A DNA stretch of 64,000 nt from Pseudomonas wadenswilerensis (GTDB lineage: Bacteria; Pseudomonadota; Gammaproteobacteria; Pseudomonadales; Pseudomonadaceae), in NCBI RefSeq assembly GCF_900497695.1, contig NZ_UIDD01000004.1, positions 1 through 64,000 of the forward strand, given 5' to 3'. Below the pieces are notes generated by a model. That model did not search any database, was not told the DNA's origin, and saw only the letters and a program-made list of their open reading frames with translations. Both the position numbers and the translations under genes were made by a program. Positions 29,818 through 38,253 of the stretch are shown here, piece after piece (positions within the stretch are counted from its first letter, which is position 1; each line of letters begins with the position of its first letter).

Positions 29818-30686
29818 CAGAATCCGGAATATTTCAGATAGGAAGTGGTTATTTGACCACCCCAGAGCAGCGCGATCCAGCCCGCGATGGCCAGATAGGG
29901 ACCAAAGGGGATCGGCGTGCTGGCCTGCTTGCGCTGCAGGCGCAGCATAATCAGCCCGATCAACGCCCCCAATAAGGACGACAGCAGCAGCGTCAGTGGC
30001 AGGATCTGCCAGCCACCCCAGGCGCCCAGCATCGCCAGCAACTTGAAGTCGCCGTAGCCCATGCCTTCCTTGCCGGTAACCATCTTGAACACCCAGAACA
30101 CCGACCACAGGCTCAGGTAACCGGCCACCGTGCCCCATAGGGCATCCTCCAGCGGCACGAACATTTCGAAGGCATTGACGATCAACCCCAGCCACAACAG
30201 CGGCAACACCAGGGCATCGGGCAGCAGTTGATGCTCGATGTCGATCATGCTCATGGCCAGCAGGCCCCAGCTCAGCAGCAGCAGGGCCAGGGCGGTGCCG
30301 GTGACGCCGAAGCGCCAGGCGACAAACAGGGTCAGCGCCCCGCAGGCGAGTTCCACCAGCGGGTAGCGCGGGCTGATACGCGCCTGGCAACCGGAACAGC
30401 GCCCGCGCAAGGCCAGGTAACTAATGACCGGTATGTTTTCCCAGGGGCGAATACGGTGGGCGCAATGCGGGCACTGCGACGGCGGCAACAACAGATCGAA
30501 GCGCGGCGCTTGTGCCTCGCTAGGCAGCTCCAGTACCTCGCGGGCCTCGGCCTGCCATTGGCGTTCGAGCATGATCGGCAGGCGATGCACCAGCACATTG
30601 AGAAAGCTGCCGACGATCAGCCCGAGCAACAGGGCGATGCTCAGGTACATCAGTGGCTGGCTGGCCAGGGAGTTCAACAGGTTCAT
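29817..30686 (-). CDS. pilD: Type IV prepilin peptidase / N-methyltransferase
   Basis: 289 residues, about eight transmembrane helices. The cytoplasmic zinc loop (CPHC ... CSGC, about residues 71-100) and the two catalytic aspartates ([11 protein letters not shown] and GMGYGDFK) are intact. It cleaves and methylates the prepilins encoded in this window (PilA and the minor pilins) and probably type II secretion pseudopilins elsewhere. Confidence 0.95.
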   Translation of the reverse strand: MNLLNSLASQPLMYLSIALLLGLIVGSFLNVLVHRLPIMLERQWQAEAREVLELPSEAQAPRFDLLLPPSQCPHCAHRIRPWENIPVISYLALRGRCSGCQARISPRYPLVELACGALTLFVAWRFGVTGTALALLLLSWGLLAMSMIDIEHQLLPDALVLPLLWLGLIVNAFEMFVPLEDALWGTVAGYLSLWSVFWVFKMVTGKEGMGYGDFKLLAMLGAWGGWQILPLTLLLSSLLGALIGLIMLRLQRKQASTPIPFGPYLAIAGWIALLWGGQITTSYLKYSGF

Positions 30687-30688
30687 GG

Positions 30689-31897
30689 TCAGATCACATT
30701 GCCCAGCTGGAAGATTGGCAGGTACATGGCGATCACCAGGCTGCCCACCAGCAACCCCAGGATCAGCACGATCAGCGGCTCAATCAGGGCCGTGAGGGTG
30801 TCGAGCAGGTGGTCGATGGCCTGTTCATAGTGGCTGGCGATCCTGGCGAGCATATCGTCCAGCGTGCCGGCTGTCTCGCCAATGGCGCACATCTGCACCA
30901 CCAGCGCCGGGAACAAGCCGCTGGCGCGCAATGCCACGTTCAAGGCTAGACCACTGGCCAGGTCCTCGCGCACCTTGTGCAGCGCCTGTTCATACACCGG
31001 ATTGCCACACGCCCCGGCAACCGTCCCCAGCGCCTCCACCAACGGTACCCCGGCGCCGAACGACGTCGACAAGGTGCGGGCAAAGCGGGCGAGGGCGGCA
31101 TGCCGGAGCAGGCTGTCAAGCACCGGCAAACGCAGGGCCAGGCGCACCAGCCACAAACGCAACGCAGGCTTGTGTCGATAACCCCAAACCCCCGCGCCAC
31201 AAGCGCTGCCAAAAGTTATCAACAGCCACCAGAAGTGCGCCCCCAACCACTGTGACAAGCCGATCACCTGTTGGGTAAAGGCCGGCAGCTCGGCACCAAA
31301 GCCGCCGAACAACGACTGAAAGCGCGGCACCACCTCCAGCAGCAACAGCGCCGACACCCCGAAGCCCACCAGCAGCACCAGCAGTGGATAAGTCATGGCC
31401 TTTTTAAGCCGCGCGCGCAGGGCCTGGCGTTGCTCCTGCAGCGCCGCGACCTGGGCCAACACCACTTCCAGGCTGCCGGACTGCTCACCGGCGTCCACCA
31501 GGTTGCAGTACAGCCGATCGAAATAGTGCGGGTGCCGGCGCAGCGCCGTGGCCAGGCTGCTGCCGGCGGCGATATCGGCCTTGATCGCCCCCAGCAGGCT
31601 GGCCATCGCCGGGTTGGCGCTGCTTTGGGCGACCACATCCAGCGCTTGCAGCAGCGCCACCCCCGCCTTGAGCAGGGTGGCCAGCTGGCGGCTGAACTGG
31701 CTCAGCGCCTTGCCATCCAGTGGCCGGCGCCATTGCCACAACGGCGGGCGCACACTGTCGATGCGCCCCGGGCGAATCCCGCGCTGGCGCAACTGCGCCC
31801 TGATCAACGCCGGGCTGCGCGCCGCGCTCTGGCCGCTGATGGCGGCGCCTTGGGCGTTAGTGCCTTGCCAACTGTACATCCGGTTGCTTGCGGTCAT
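30689..31897 (-). CDS. pilC: Type IV pilus inner-membrane platform protein PilC
   Basis: 402 residues. Two GspF/PilC domains (about 70-195 and 270-395), each with the pattern FSRQLATLLKAGVALLQAL or FARTLSTSFGAGVPLVEAL, and three transmembrane helices. It is the platform that couples the assembly motor to the pilus. The usual upstream partner pilB (the assembly ATPase) is absent here: only 218 bases separate pilC from the divergent pilA. Confidence 0.92.
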   Translation of the reverse strand: MTASNRMYSWQGTNAQGAAISGQSAARSPALIRAQLRQRGIRPGRIDSVRPPLWQWRRPLDGKALSQFSRQLATLLKAGVALLQALDVVAQSSANPAMASLLGAIKADIAAGSSLATALRRHPHYFDRLYCNLVDAGEQSGSLEVVLAQVAALQEQRQALRARLKKAMTYPLLVLLVGFGVSALLLLEVVPRFQSLFGGFGAELPAFTQQVIGLSQWLGAHFWWLLITFGSACGAGVWGYRHKPALRLWLVRLALRLPVLDSLLRHAALARFARTLSTSFGAGVPLVEALGTVAGACGNPVYEQALHKVREDLASGLALNVALRASGLFPALVVQMCAIGETAGTLDDMLARIASHYEQAIDHLLDTLTALIEPLIVLILGLLVGSLVIAMYLPIFQLGNVI

Positions 31898-32115
31898 CGC
31901 CACATCCTTGCTGCGCTGCCTTGCACAAGCCTGGTAACAGCTCCAGGCCCCGAGCGGCGAGCAGTGATGCCCGCCGCCCACTAGAGTAGTCGAGCCAGAG
32001 CGACCGAATGACCGTCACGGGGTGACAAAAGGTGTCGGTTCGGGCCTACTGGCGCGCCTGCTGGCGCCGCACCACTGCGGCCTGGCATGAACTGATTTTG
32101 TGAGGGAGAGTGTCC

Positions 32116-32526
32116 ATGAAAGGGCAACGCGGTATTACCTTGATCGAACTGATGATCGTGGTGGCGATCATCGGCATTCTGGCGACCATCGCCTTGCCGA
32201 TTTACACCAACAGCCAGGTACGCACTAAAGCCACGGCGGCCCTGGTAGAAATTTCTGCGCTCAAAACCGCCTTCGACCTGCGCCTGAACGAAGGCAAAGA
32301 CATCGCCAACGTCGCCGCCCTGGGCGGCCAGGAGCGCACCGCCCACTGCGCCATTGCCGCCAGCGGCACCGCGGCCACCGGCGTGGGCAGCATCGTCTGC
32401 ACCCTGATCGACGCCCCGGCCATCGCCACCGACAAAACCATCACCCTGACCCGCGCCGCAAGCGGTTGGGCCTGCACCAGCACCCTCAGCGAAGACCTCG
32501 CCCCGGCAGGCTGCAAAGCGCTCTGA
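32116..32526 (+). CDS. pilA: Type IV major pilin PilA
   Basis: 136 residues. A six-residue leader (MKGQRG) precedes [20 protein letters not shown], with Glu5 intact and Ile replacing the usual Phe1. The C-terminal domain has four cysteines, enough for the D-region disulfide. ATG 32116 follows GGGAGAG; an in-frame GTG lies at 32110. It is divergent from pilC-pilD. Confidence 0.93.
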   Translation: MKGQRGITLIELMIVVAIIGILATIALPIYTNSQVRTKATAALVEISALKTAFDLRLNEGKDIANVAALGGQERTAHCAIAASGTAATGVGSIVCTLIDAPAIATDKTITLTRAASGWACTSTLSEDLAPAGCKAL

Positions 32527-32596
32527 AACCGGCGCAATTGCTGTTAATAAACAGTGATTTGCGAAAGCGATCCGGCAGTGGTAGCGTTATCGCCAC

Positions 32597-32672
32597 GCCG
32601 GTGTAGCTCAGTCGGTAGAGCAGCGCACTCGTAACGCGAAGGTCGCAGGTTCGATTCCTGTCTCCGGCACCA
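32597..32672 (+). tRNA. tRNA-Thr(CGT), integration target
   Basis: 76 bases, intact cloverleaf, anticodon CGT in CACTCGTAACG, encoded CCA. Its last 23 bases serve as the left attachment site of the integrated island. The gene remains complete after integration. Confidence 0.96.
32650..32672 (+). other. attL core in the tRNA-Thr 3' end
   Basis: TTCGATTCCTGTCTCCG followed by GCACCA. The same 17 bases followed by CACCA recur at 51091, just past the far end of the island. P4-type integrases typically use such tRNA 3' ends. Confidence 0.8.
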
Positions 32673-32716
32673 ACCAGCTGTTCCGATACGTCTCTCCTTG
32701 TATACGGAATCCCCTG

Positions 32717-32746
32717 AAAAGCCCGCCTAGTGCGGGCTTTCTTGTT
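32717..32746 (+). terminator. Terminator after tRNA-Thr (island side)
   Basis: Stem GCCCGCC / GGCGGGC-type (GCCCGCCTAGTGCGGGC) followed by TTTCTTGTTT. A near copy occurs at 53905, beyond the third att-like site. Confidence 0.85.
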
Positions 32747-32780
32747 TCTACCTGTCTCGTTCTGTCTCTAGGCATATACC

Positions 32781-32833
32781 TGTTTTAGGTATACGTTAGG
32801 GTATACGCCGGTTCGACGAGAAAACGTATACCT
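32781..32833. promoter_or_regulatory. Probable integrase arm-type sites at the left end
   Basis: Repeats of TTTAGGTATACG: TTTTAGGTATACG near 32783, TTAGGGTATACG near 32797, and an inverted copy CGTATACCTATG that runs into the integrase start codon. Two direct copies occur near 51010-51037 just inside the right att site. They are probably Int or excisionase binding sites that also allow the integrase to repress itself. Confidence 0.55.
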
Positions 32834-34147
32834 ATGGCACGCACCGTTACGCCCCTATCAGACCCCAAATGCGAGGCCGCCAAGCCTCGGGACAAGGATT
32901 ACACCCTGTTCGACGGCCAGGGCCTGTTCCTGCTGGTCAAGAAGAACGGCAGCAAGATCTGGCGCATGAAGTTCAAGCGCCCGGATGGCAGGGAGGGGCT
33001 GGCCACCTTCGGCAACTATCCCGCGCTGACGCTCAAAGCCGCCCGTGAACGCCGGGCCGAAGCGCTGGAGTTGCTAGCGCATGGTAAAGACCCGATCGAG
33101 AGCGCCAGGCAGGGTAAGGTCGAAGCGGCGAATGCGAGGGCCAACACCTTCGGCGTGCTGGCCAAGGATTGGCACGAGGCCTGTTCGAAAAAGTGGTCTC
33201 CAGGCCATGCCGCGACGGTTTGGCGGCGGATTGAAACTTACCTGCTCCCGGCCTTGGGCCAGCGCCCAGTGGCCGGCCTGAAGACCCGCGATCTGCTGGC
33301 GCCGCTCAAGGCGGTGGAGAAGCGCGAAGTTCTGGATACTGCTGGCCGGTTACGGCAGTACATGACCGGAATCATGCGTATGGCTGTACAGCACGGGCAC
33401 ATCGACACCAACCCAGCGGTGGATCTACAGGGCGCAACCGCCACACGTAAGACCGTTCACCGGCCTGCGCTGGCGCTGGATCGGCTGCCTGAGCTGCTGC
33501 AAAGAATCGACAGCGACACTGGTCGGCCGCTGACCCGGCTGGCCACCCAGCTCACACTGCTGGTCTTTATCCGGTCCAGTGAGTTGCGGTTTGCTCGCTG
33601 GCCAGAGATCGACACCGGTCGCTCGATGTGGGAGATCCCTGGCGAGCGCCAGCAGATCGAGGGCGTGAAGAACTCACACCGCGGCTCCAAGATGAGCACG
33701 CCCCACCTGGTGCCGCTGAGTCGACAGTCCCTGGCTACGCTTGAGCAGGTGCGCCAGCTCACCGGGCGCTTCGACCTGGTGTTCGCCGGCGACAGCAACC
33801 ACTGGAAACCCATGAGTGAGAACACGGTGAACAAGGCGCTTCGCCGCATGGGCTATGACACCAAAACTGAGGTGTGCGGCCACGGGTTCAGGGCTATGGC
33901 CTGTTCCGCCCTCGTCGAGTCGGGACTTTGGAGCAAGGACGCGGTAGAGCGTCAGATGAGCCACCAAGAACGCAACAGCGTGCGGGCGGCTTACATCCAC
34001 AAGGCCGAATACATCGAGGAGCGCCGGCTGATGGTTCAGTGGTGGGCGGACTACCTCGATGCGAACCGCGAGAAGCACGTTACCCCATACGATTACGCGC
34101 ATCGTGCTGAGCAGAATGCGAATGTGGTGCCGATCAAGAGGGCCTGA
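32834..34147 (+). CDS. int: P4-type tyrosine site-specific integrase
   Basis: 437 residues. The N-terminal DUF4102 arm-binding domain (FDGQGLFLLVKKNGSKIW, FGNYPALTLKAARERR) is followed by a SAM-like core-binding domain and a catalytic domain. The catalytic domain carries RSSELRFARW, HGFRAMACSAL (about residue 352) and RAAYIHKAEYIEERR with the likely catalytic Tyr near residue 385. It integrates the island into tRNA-Thr, whose 3' end lies 160 bases upstream. Predicted arm sites overlap its promoter. Confidence 0.95.
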   Translation: MARTVTPLSDPKCEAAKPRDKDYTLFDGQGLFLLVKKNGSKIWRMKFKRPDGREGLATFGNYPALTLKAARERRAEALELLAHGKDPIESARQGKVEAANARANTFGVLAKDWHEACSKKWSPGHAATVWRRIETYLLPALGQRPVAGLKTRDLLAPLKAVEKREVLDTAGRLRQYMTGIMRMAVQHGHIDTNPAVDLQGATATRKTVHRPALALDRLPELLQRIDSDTGRPLTRLATQLTLLVFIRSSELRFARWPEIDTGRSMWEIPGERQQIEGVKNSHRGSKMSTPHLVPLSRQSLATLEQVRQLTGRFDLVFAGDSNHWKPMSENTVNKALRRMGYDTKTEVCGHGFRAMACSALVESGLWSKDAVERQMSHQERNSVRAAYIHKAEYIEERRLMVQWWADYLDANREKHVTPYDYAHRAEQNANVVPIKRA

Positions 34148-34325
34148 TGCGGGACTTCCATTGCGCACATAGACAGATATAGACTGAATTCCATTACTGT
34201 TCGGATAGCCAGTATTCGAGCAGGCAACGGTTTTCGGCTGGCCTAGCTCGACGGAGCGAAAAGCGGACTTCCCATCCGTCTGGTCAGCCGATCTATTCAA
34301 GATAGGGAGCGCCTGGGAGGGCGTA

Positions 34326-35417
34326 ATGTCGGAAAAGATCTATCCGCTGCTCAACTGGTTGGATATCAGTCAGGCCGTCGATTGGCTGCAAGGGCTGACA
34401 GAGTCTGCCGTCACTCAGTACGATCTGATTAGCCTATGTGCTGCGAAGCAATGCCCCGTATACGTTGACCTCAAACAGTCCGTCAACGGAACTGACGAGG
34501 AGACATGGTGGCAGGATGTATCAGGGCGCGGCATTCAAGAAGTGAAAAACCCGCTGGCGCTCGTCGATGCTGGGGTACTGACAGATAGCCGCCTGGTTCT
34601 TTTGGGCGAAGTCACATGGACCAATGACAAAGGTGCTTTCTGTAGGGAAAAGATTGAATGGGCCGCCTCGATTGTAATGATCGACGTGTTTCCGATATTC
34701 AGACCTTCCGATATCCAGGCATTGGCGCACAAGATGAACGGGGCTACCGATCAGCCGACCGCCGCGGAGATAGAGGGCTTGCGTGACCAACTAAAGAAGG
34801 CCTGCGAAGCCAAGGAAAATGCCTGGTATCTGACCGACAAGTACAGGGTGGAGCTGGAAACGCTGCGCGAAACAGCTGAACAAGACCGATCCTCTCGGGA
34901 GGCGGCATGGCTTCGAGCAGAGCAAGCCGAAAAGCTGGCAGAAGAACTTGCAGACCGGCTTGACCGAATGGAGGCGAAGGCCGACCACTGCCAAGACGCA
35001 TTGGCATCAAGTAACACCGCAGTGGCTGAACTGAAAAGTACTGTGGAGCATGAGCAAATGGCGCGAAAGTATGCGGAGAGCCTGGCAAAGGAGCTGCGCG
35101 ACGAACTGGAAGACGAATACCAAGCCAGAATGGCCGAGCGTACGGAGCACGCCAAAAGCTCTATCTGCGCGTGCGAACAAGGCGAGGCAGTTTCTCCAGC
35201 ATCAGAGGGGATCACTTTTCCCTACGCAACCAAGCAGCTAGAGGCAATGCGTGACGCCGCGTTAGCTCATTGGGCGGACCATGACCGCTCAAAGCCTGCC
35301 CCTTACGGAATCCAAAAAACAGTGGCCAGCTTTCTGGCAGATCGCACCGGGCAGAACTCTCGAAAGCTCGCGGAGCTGGCCGTAGCAATCAAGCCAGACG
35401 ACCTACCGAAAGCCTGA
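34326..35417 (+). CDS. Coiled-coil protein of the island, unknown function
   Basis: 363 residues. The N-terminal third is globular (MSEKIYPLLNWLDISQAVDWL); residues about 145-270 form a long Glu/Ala/Lys-rich coiled coil. The C-terminus (LEAMRDAALAHWADHDRSKPA, then TVASFLADRTG) looks like a small helical, possibly DNA-binding domain seen in proteins beside P4-type integrases. A GGGAGGG site precedes the ATG. I do not recognise a named family. Confidence 0.7.
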   Translation: MSEKIYPLLNWLDISQAVDWLQGLTESAVTQYDLISLCAAKQCPVYVDLKQSVNGTDEETWWQDVSGRGIQEVKNPLALVDAGVLTDSRLVLLGEVTWTNDKGAFCREKIEWAASIVMIDVFPIFRPSDIQALAHKMNGATDQPTAAEIEGLRDQLKKACEAKENAWYLTDKYRVELETLRETAEQDRSSREAAWLRAEQAEKLAEELADRLDRMEAKADHCQDALASSNTAVAELKSTVEHEQMARKYAESLAKELRDELEDEYQARMAERTEHAKSSICACEQGEAVSPASEGITFPYATKQLEAMRDAALAHWADHDRSKPAPYGIQKTVASFLADRTGQNSRKLAELAVAIKPDDLPKA

Positions 35418-35467
35418 CACAACAATCTGACATAGTGTCATGTCAGTATGTCAGGTCTGTCTGACAC
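35414..35467. promoter_or_regulatory. Operator cluster upstream of the AlpA gene
   Basis: Five copies of the hexamer TGTCAG or its complement CTGACA lie in 54 bases (CTGACAC, CTGACAT, ATGTCAG, ATGTCAG, CTGACAC), in alternating orientation. This is the layout of a multi-site repressor or activator operator. It stands 54 bases before the AlpA start. Confidence 0.5.
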
Positions 35468-35520
35468 ATAGCGTGGATCGTCAATCTGTCCCCCGTCATT
35501 ACCAACAACGGGATACAGAC

Positions 35521-35781
35521 ATGAGCAACATCAGCCCGATTCCAGGTACTACCGCTCCCCAGTTCGACCCATCGAATACCATCATCCGCTTCCCCGAGGT
35601 CGAGGCCATCACCGGCCTCGCCCGCGCTACCGTCTACAAGCGCCTCAAGGATGACCCTACCTTTCCCCGACCTGTATCGCTGAGCAACAGCAAGTCGCGG
35701 GGCTCGCCCGTAGGATTCGTTCTTGCTGAGGTGACGGGCTGGGTTCGCCAGCGTATCGCATTGCGCGAGGTGGCCGCCTAA
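35521..35781 (+). CDS. AlpA-family regulator / excisionase
   Basis: 86 residues with a MerR-like winged HTH: IIRFPEVEAITGLARATVYKRL, then the DPTFPRPVSLS wing and VGFVLAEVTGWVRQRI. AlpA proteins in P4-like elements activate the integrase and act as excisionases. ATG 35521 follows GGGATACAG. Its stop overlaps the next start by one base. Confidence 0.9.
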   Translation: MSNISPIPGTTAPQFDPSNTIIRFPEVEAITGLARATVYKRLKDDPTFPRPVSLSNSKSRGSPVGFVLAEVTGWVRQRIALREVAA

Positions 35782-36083
35782 TGAACAAAAGAAAGGCCGA
35801 CCAACAGGCCAGCCTCAAAGATATGCACGTTCATGATACCAGCGGCAGCGCGCAACGCATCCGTCTTCTCGCGCACCTGCGCCAGTATGGTTCGATCAAC
35901 ACCTTTCAGGCCATCGCACTGCTGAATATCCTGCGCCCAGGTGCGCGCATCGCCGAGCTGCGGGCCAAGGGTCACAACATCGTCACCCACCTCAGCACGC
36001 TGAAGGACGACCACGGCCGCGAGCACCAGAACGTGGCCACCTACTTTCTAAGCGCCGGCCCTGTGCAGAAGGTGGCGGCATGA
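35781..36083 (+). CDS. Helix-turn-helix protein (HTH_39-like)
   Basis: 100 residues. The central part, AQRIRLLAHLRQYGSINTFQ then ILRPGARIAELRAKGHNIVT, fits the winged-helix family often found in satellite and prophage early regions. It is probably a small transcription regulator of the island. It is coupled to alpA by start/stop overlap and overlaps the following frame by 4 bases. Confidence 0.75.
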   Translation: MNKRKADQQASLKDMHVHDTSGSAQRIRLLAHLRQYGSINTFQAIALLNILRPGARIAELRAKGHNIVTHLSTLKDDHGREHQNVATYFLSAGPVQKVAA

Positions 36084-36104
36084 TGCTGGAGCTCAAGATC
36101 TATG

Positions 36105-36375
36105 ATGAACGGGCGATATTTCCGGTTGCAGGCAGTCGTGATGCTCGGTATGGTTTGCCCGTCGCTGCAAATTCAGCGGCCGGGCGTAGGAACCCGATGA
36201 GCAAAAGGCGCAACAGCGCCCAGATCACCACTGCCGGCGTTTTTTTTCGTCTGCAGTTCCGTGTTATGGCGGCTGTGTGCGGGCAGGCTTCGGCCTGGCC
36301 GGGTTCCTTTTGCCCCGGTATTCCTACCCCGTGCACAGCTGCCACCCAATCCCGTAGGAAGGATCGTGGCAGCTC
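36105..36375 (+). ncRNA. Probable P4 CI-like regulatory RNA region
   Basis: The region holds several mutually complementary short blocks. TAGGAACCCG (36187-36196) is complementary to CGGGTTCCT (36300-36308), and GTAGGAA occurs again at 36354 with its complement TTCCTAC at 36321. A perfect 9-bp hairpin AGCTGCCAC / GTGGCAGCT (36337-36374) stands before the next ribosome-binding site, and a T8 tract lies at 36240. In phage P4 a short RNA (CI) made from the leader of the replication operon pairs with the same leader to force termination. The position here, between the regulators and the replication genes, is the same. The exact RNA ends are unknown. Confidence 0.4.
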
Positions 36376-36400
36376 CTCGACAGCAGAAGGAGCTCCACCC
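36197..36400 (+). other. Ash-like open frame overlapping the regulatory RNA
   Basis: From ATG 36197 the frame encodes a stretch resembling the phage P4 Ash family: GVFFRLQFRVMAA, then ASAWPGSFCPGIPTP, CTAATQSRRKDRG. The frame has no stop and continues into the 75-residue gene at 36401, so a read-through product of 143 residues is possible. Whether it is translated or only reflects the RNA sequence cannot be decided here. Confidence 0.4.
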
Positions 36401-36628
36401 ATGCACGCCCTCAATCCGTCCGCAATTCCCCCAGAACTTCAGAAAGCCTACTGCTCGCGTCTGTTGAAGACGTTACTGCGCTATTCCTCCGCAAACGAGC
36501 TGGGCCGTATCACTGCAACTCTTGAGAGCGAAGTCAGCAAGACGCTGGCCACGCGATTCGTCCCAGGTCTGAACGATGCAAGCTATGACGTTTATCGCAG
36601 CTTTTGGCTGAAGGGTGGTGCCAAATGA
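36401..36628 (+). CDS. Small protein of the island early operon
   Basis: 75 residues, MHALNPSAIPPELQKAYCSR at the start, mostly helical, no recognised family. A clear AAGGAG site lies 8 bases before ATG 36401 and just after the 9-bp hairpin of the leader RNA, so its translation or transcription may be controlled by that structure. Its stop overlaps the next ATG (ATGA). Confidence 0.65.
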   Translation: MHALNPSAIPPELQKAYCSRLLKTLLRYSSANELGRITATLESEVSKTLATRFVPGLNDASYDVYRSFWLKGGAK

Positions 36629-36777
36629 GTATTCCTGCCCGCCTCCGCGCCCTTGCTCACCGCCGTATGGCCCTGAGCGCCCTCCGTGCAAATTCGTCCC
36701 TTTCCGTCCGCCTCGCACGCTACAACCATCACGCAGAGATTGCCCGCGCCCTTGAAGTGCAAGGTGGTGCCAGATGA
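36625..36777 (+). CDS. Small basic protein, 50 residues
   Basis: MSIPARLRALAHRRMALSAL begins a 50-residue Arg/Ala/Leu-rich helix-forming peptide. It starts in the ATGA overlap with the preceding gene and ends in another ATGA overlap with the next, which argues that it is translated. No family is recognised. Confidence 0.55.
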   Translation: MSIPARLRALAHRRMALSALRANSSLSVRLARYNHHAEIARALEVQGGAR

Positions 36778-37106
36778 CTCATGCTCTCCGCGCAGCCGGT
36801 GCCGTTCCAGGCTTTATCGAATGCCGAGTCGTGATCAACGTACCGGGCCAGGAGCCATTTCGTCTTCCAGCAGTTATTGGCCGCAGCTCAGCCTCCGCCA
36901 TAGCCAGCTTGCTGCATTCAGATTTCCCCGACGCTTCAATCAGCATTCAAGAGCGCTGCCAGTGCTCTTTGGACGGTCTGGATGAAGCCTTGCGTGTATC
37001 GGATGACGTCAGAGCCATGCTGGTGGAGCGCCAACACCAATCGCGCCCAGGTGCCGCGCTGCTGAAGCACTTCAAGAACGCGGCTTGTGTCGGGGGTGTC
37101 CAATGA
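36774..37106 (+). CDS. Hypothetical island protein, 110 residues
   Basis: Residues 17-65 (FIECRVVINVPGQEPFRLPA, then SASAIASLLHSDFPDASISI) look like a small alpha/beta domain. No family is recognised. It is joined to its neighbours by 4-base overlaps on both sides. Confidence 0.65.
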   Translation: MTHALRAAGAVPGFIECRVVINVPGQEPFRLPAVIGRSSASAIASLLHSDFPDASISIQERCQCSLDGLDEALRVSDDVRAMLVERQHQSRPGAALLKHFKNAACVGGVQ

Positions 37107-37408
37107 GCTGCTTCCCAAACGCTGCAACCCTTGAAGGTGAGGTGCTACCTAAAGCGGTCCTCGACGCCCACGCAATGAGCTCAATGAACTTTGCCCGCGA
37201 AGAGTTCGACAGGCTGGAGCGCATCCTCTTGCCGCTGCTCGACCCGCTGCTGTGTCGGGAGGAAAACACCATCGCCTCTGACGTTGCCCGCCACCTTGAG
37301 CAGATCCGCATCTTCAGCGCCAACTTCTGCTGGAAGCACCGCCACTTGGGCGCCTCGTATGGCGTCGTAGGCAAGTGCGCTGACATGGACGGGAGGGCTA
37401 CCGTATGA
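37103..37408 (+). CDS. Hypothetical island protein, 101 residues
   Basis: Mostly helical (REEFDRLERILLPLLDPLL, DVARHLEQIRIFSANFC). ATG 37103 overlaps the previous stop; an in-frame start at 37085 lies inside the upstream gene. Function is unknown. Confidence 0.65.
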   Translation: MSCFPNAATLEGEVLPKAVLDAHAMSSMNFAREEFDRLERILLPLLDPLLCREENTIASDVARHLEQIRIFSANFCWKHRHLGASYGVVGKCADMDGRATV

Positions 37409-37620
37409 ATCCCCCTATTCAGATGCCCGACGACGCCCAAGACGACCTACGCGAGGTGCAAGGCATACTTGTGCTGCTGAGCTTAGCCCTTGCCGTCATT
37501 GCCTCGCCCGCCACCCCCGTCATCGTGGCCCGTGTCACCGCCGCGATAGCGCAGCACACCGCCTTGGCCTGGGCCGAAATGCTGGAAGGCGTGATCGCTG
37601 AGCAAGGGGGTGACCTGTGA
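37405..37620 (+). CDS. Small membrane-like protein, 71 residues
   Basis: A hydrophobic helix around residues 21-45 (ILVLLSLALAVIASPATPVI) could span the membrane, with an acidic N-terminus (DDAQDDLREVQ). No family is recognised. Overlapping starts and stops link it to both neighbours. Confidence 0.6.
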   Translation: MNPPIQMPDDAQDDLREVQGILVLLSLALAVIASPATPVIVARVTAAIAQHTALAWAEMLEGVIAEQGGDL

Positions 37621-37961
37621 ATGCCGTGATTAAAGCTCCCATCGTTTGTCGCGACGATCTCACGTTCACAAGCCGGGACGATTGCGGGCGGATGGTCAAC
37701 TGGCCGCGCAACAACCCTGGTGTCGCAGCTGACTGGGAAAAGGGCATCGCCTTTTTCGACAGTGAAATTGCCGAACTGGCGGCCAACGATGAGACCGCAG
37801 CATATGAGGCCATCAGGTTTGCTATTGCTGGCATGGGCGGGCGTACGACCAATCTAGAGCTGGGCTTTGCAGACGCATTGGCCAGGGCTGCCGCACTTGG
37901 CCTGCGAGTAGTACGCAACGGCGCCGAACGCTTCACGCCTAAAGACTTCGACGGGGAGTAA
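37617..37961 (+). CDS. Hypothetical island protein, 114 residues
   Basis: The start is GTG 37617, overlapping the previous stop. The sequence (GRMVNWPRNNPGVAADWEKG, FFDSEIAELAANDETAAYEA) appears soluble and mixed alpha/beta. No family is recognised. Confidence 0.62.
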   Translation: MNAVIKAPIVCRDDLTFTSRDDCGRMVNWPRNNPGVAADWEKGIAFFDSEIAELAANDETAAYEAIRFAIAGMGGRTTNLELGFADALARAAALGLRVVRNGAERFTPKDFDGE

Positions 37962-37965
37962 CACC

Positions 37966-38253
37966 ATGAAACTTCAAAACGGTGCTTCAGCGCCGACGGG
38001 ATCGGCTTGCCTGAAGAAAGCCACCGAGCTGTTTTACGTGACTCATCCCAAGGCTACTAGGGCTTTGCTCGGGCCATTCCTCAGCCAGGCCGATGCCGAG
38101 TGCGGGCGTGTTGTTTTGCGTAGCGCTGACGCCATGGTGACGGCTTGCCTCGTCGATTCGCTGGACGAACTGACCTACTGGCACGCGGTGAACAATGGCC
38201 AGGTCTGCCGGGCCTTCGCTGGCGCTGATCGGGAAGGCGTGAGCCATGAGTAA
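37966..38253 (+). CDS. Hypothetical island protein, 95 residues
   Basis: Soluble, with LFYVTHPKATRALLGPFLSQ and DELTYWHAVNNGQVCRAF. GGGGAG lies just before ATG 37966. No family is recognised. It overlaps the next gene by 8 bases. Confidence 0.62.
   Translation: MKLQNGASAPTGSACLKKATELFYVTHPKATRALLGPFLSQADAECGRVVLRSADAMVTACLVDSLDELTYWHAVNNGQVCRAFAGADREGVSHE

Noticed and set aside
32050-32100. Sigma-54 promoter for pilA
   Set aside because: TGGCAT occurs, but the -12 GC is not at the right distance; no convincing -24/-12 pair was found.
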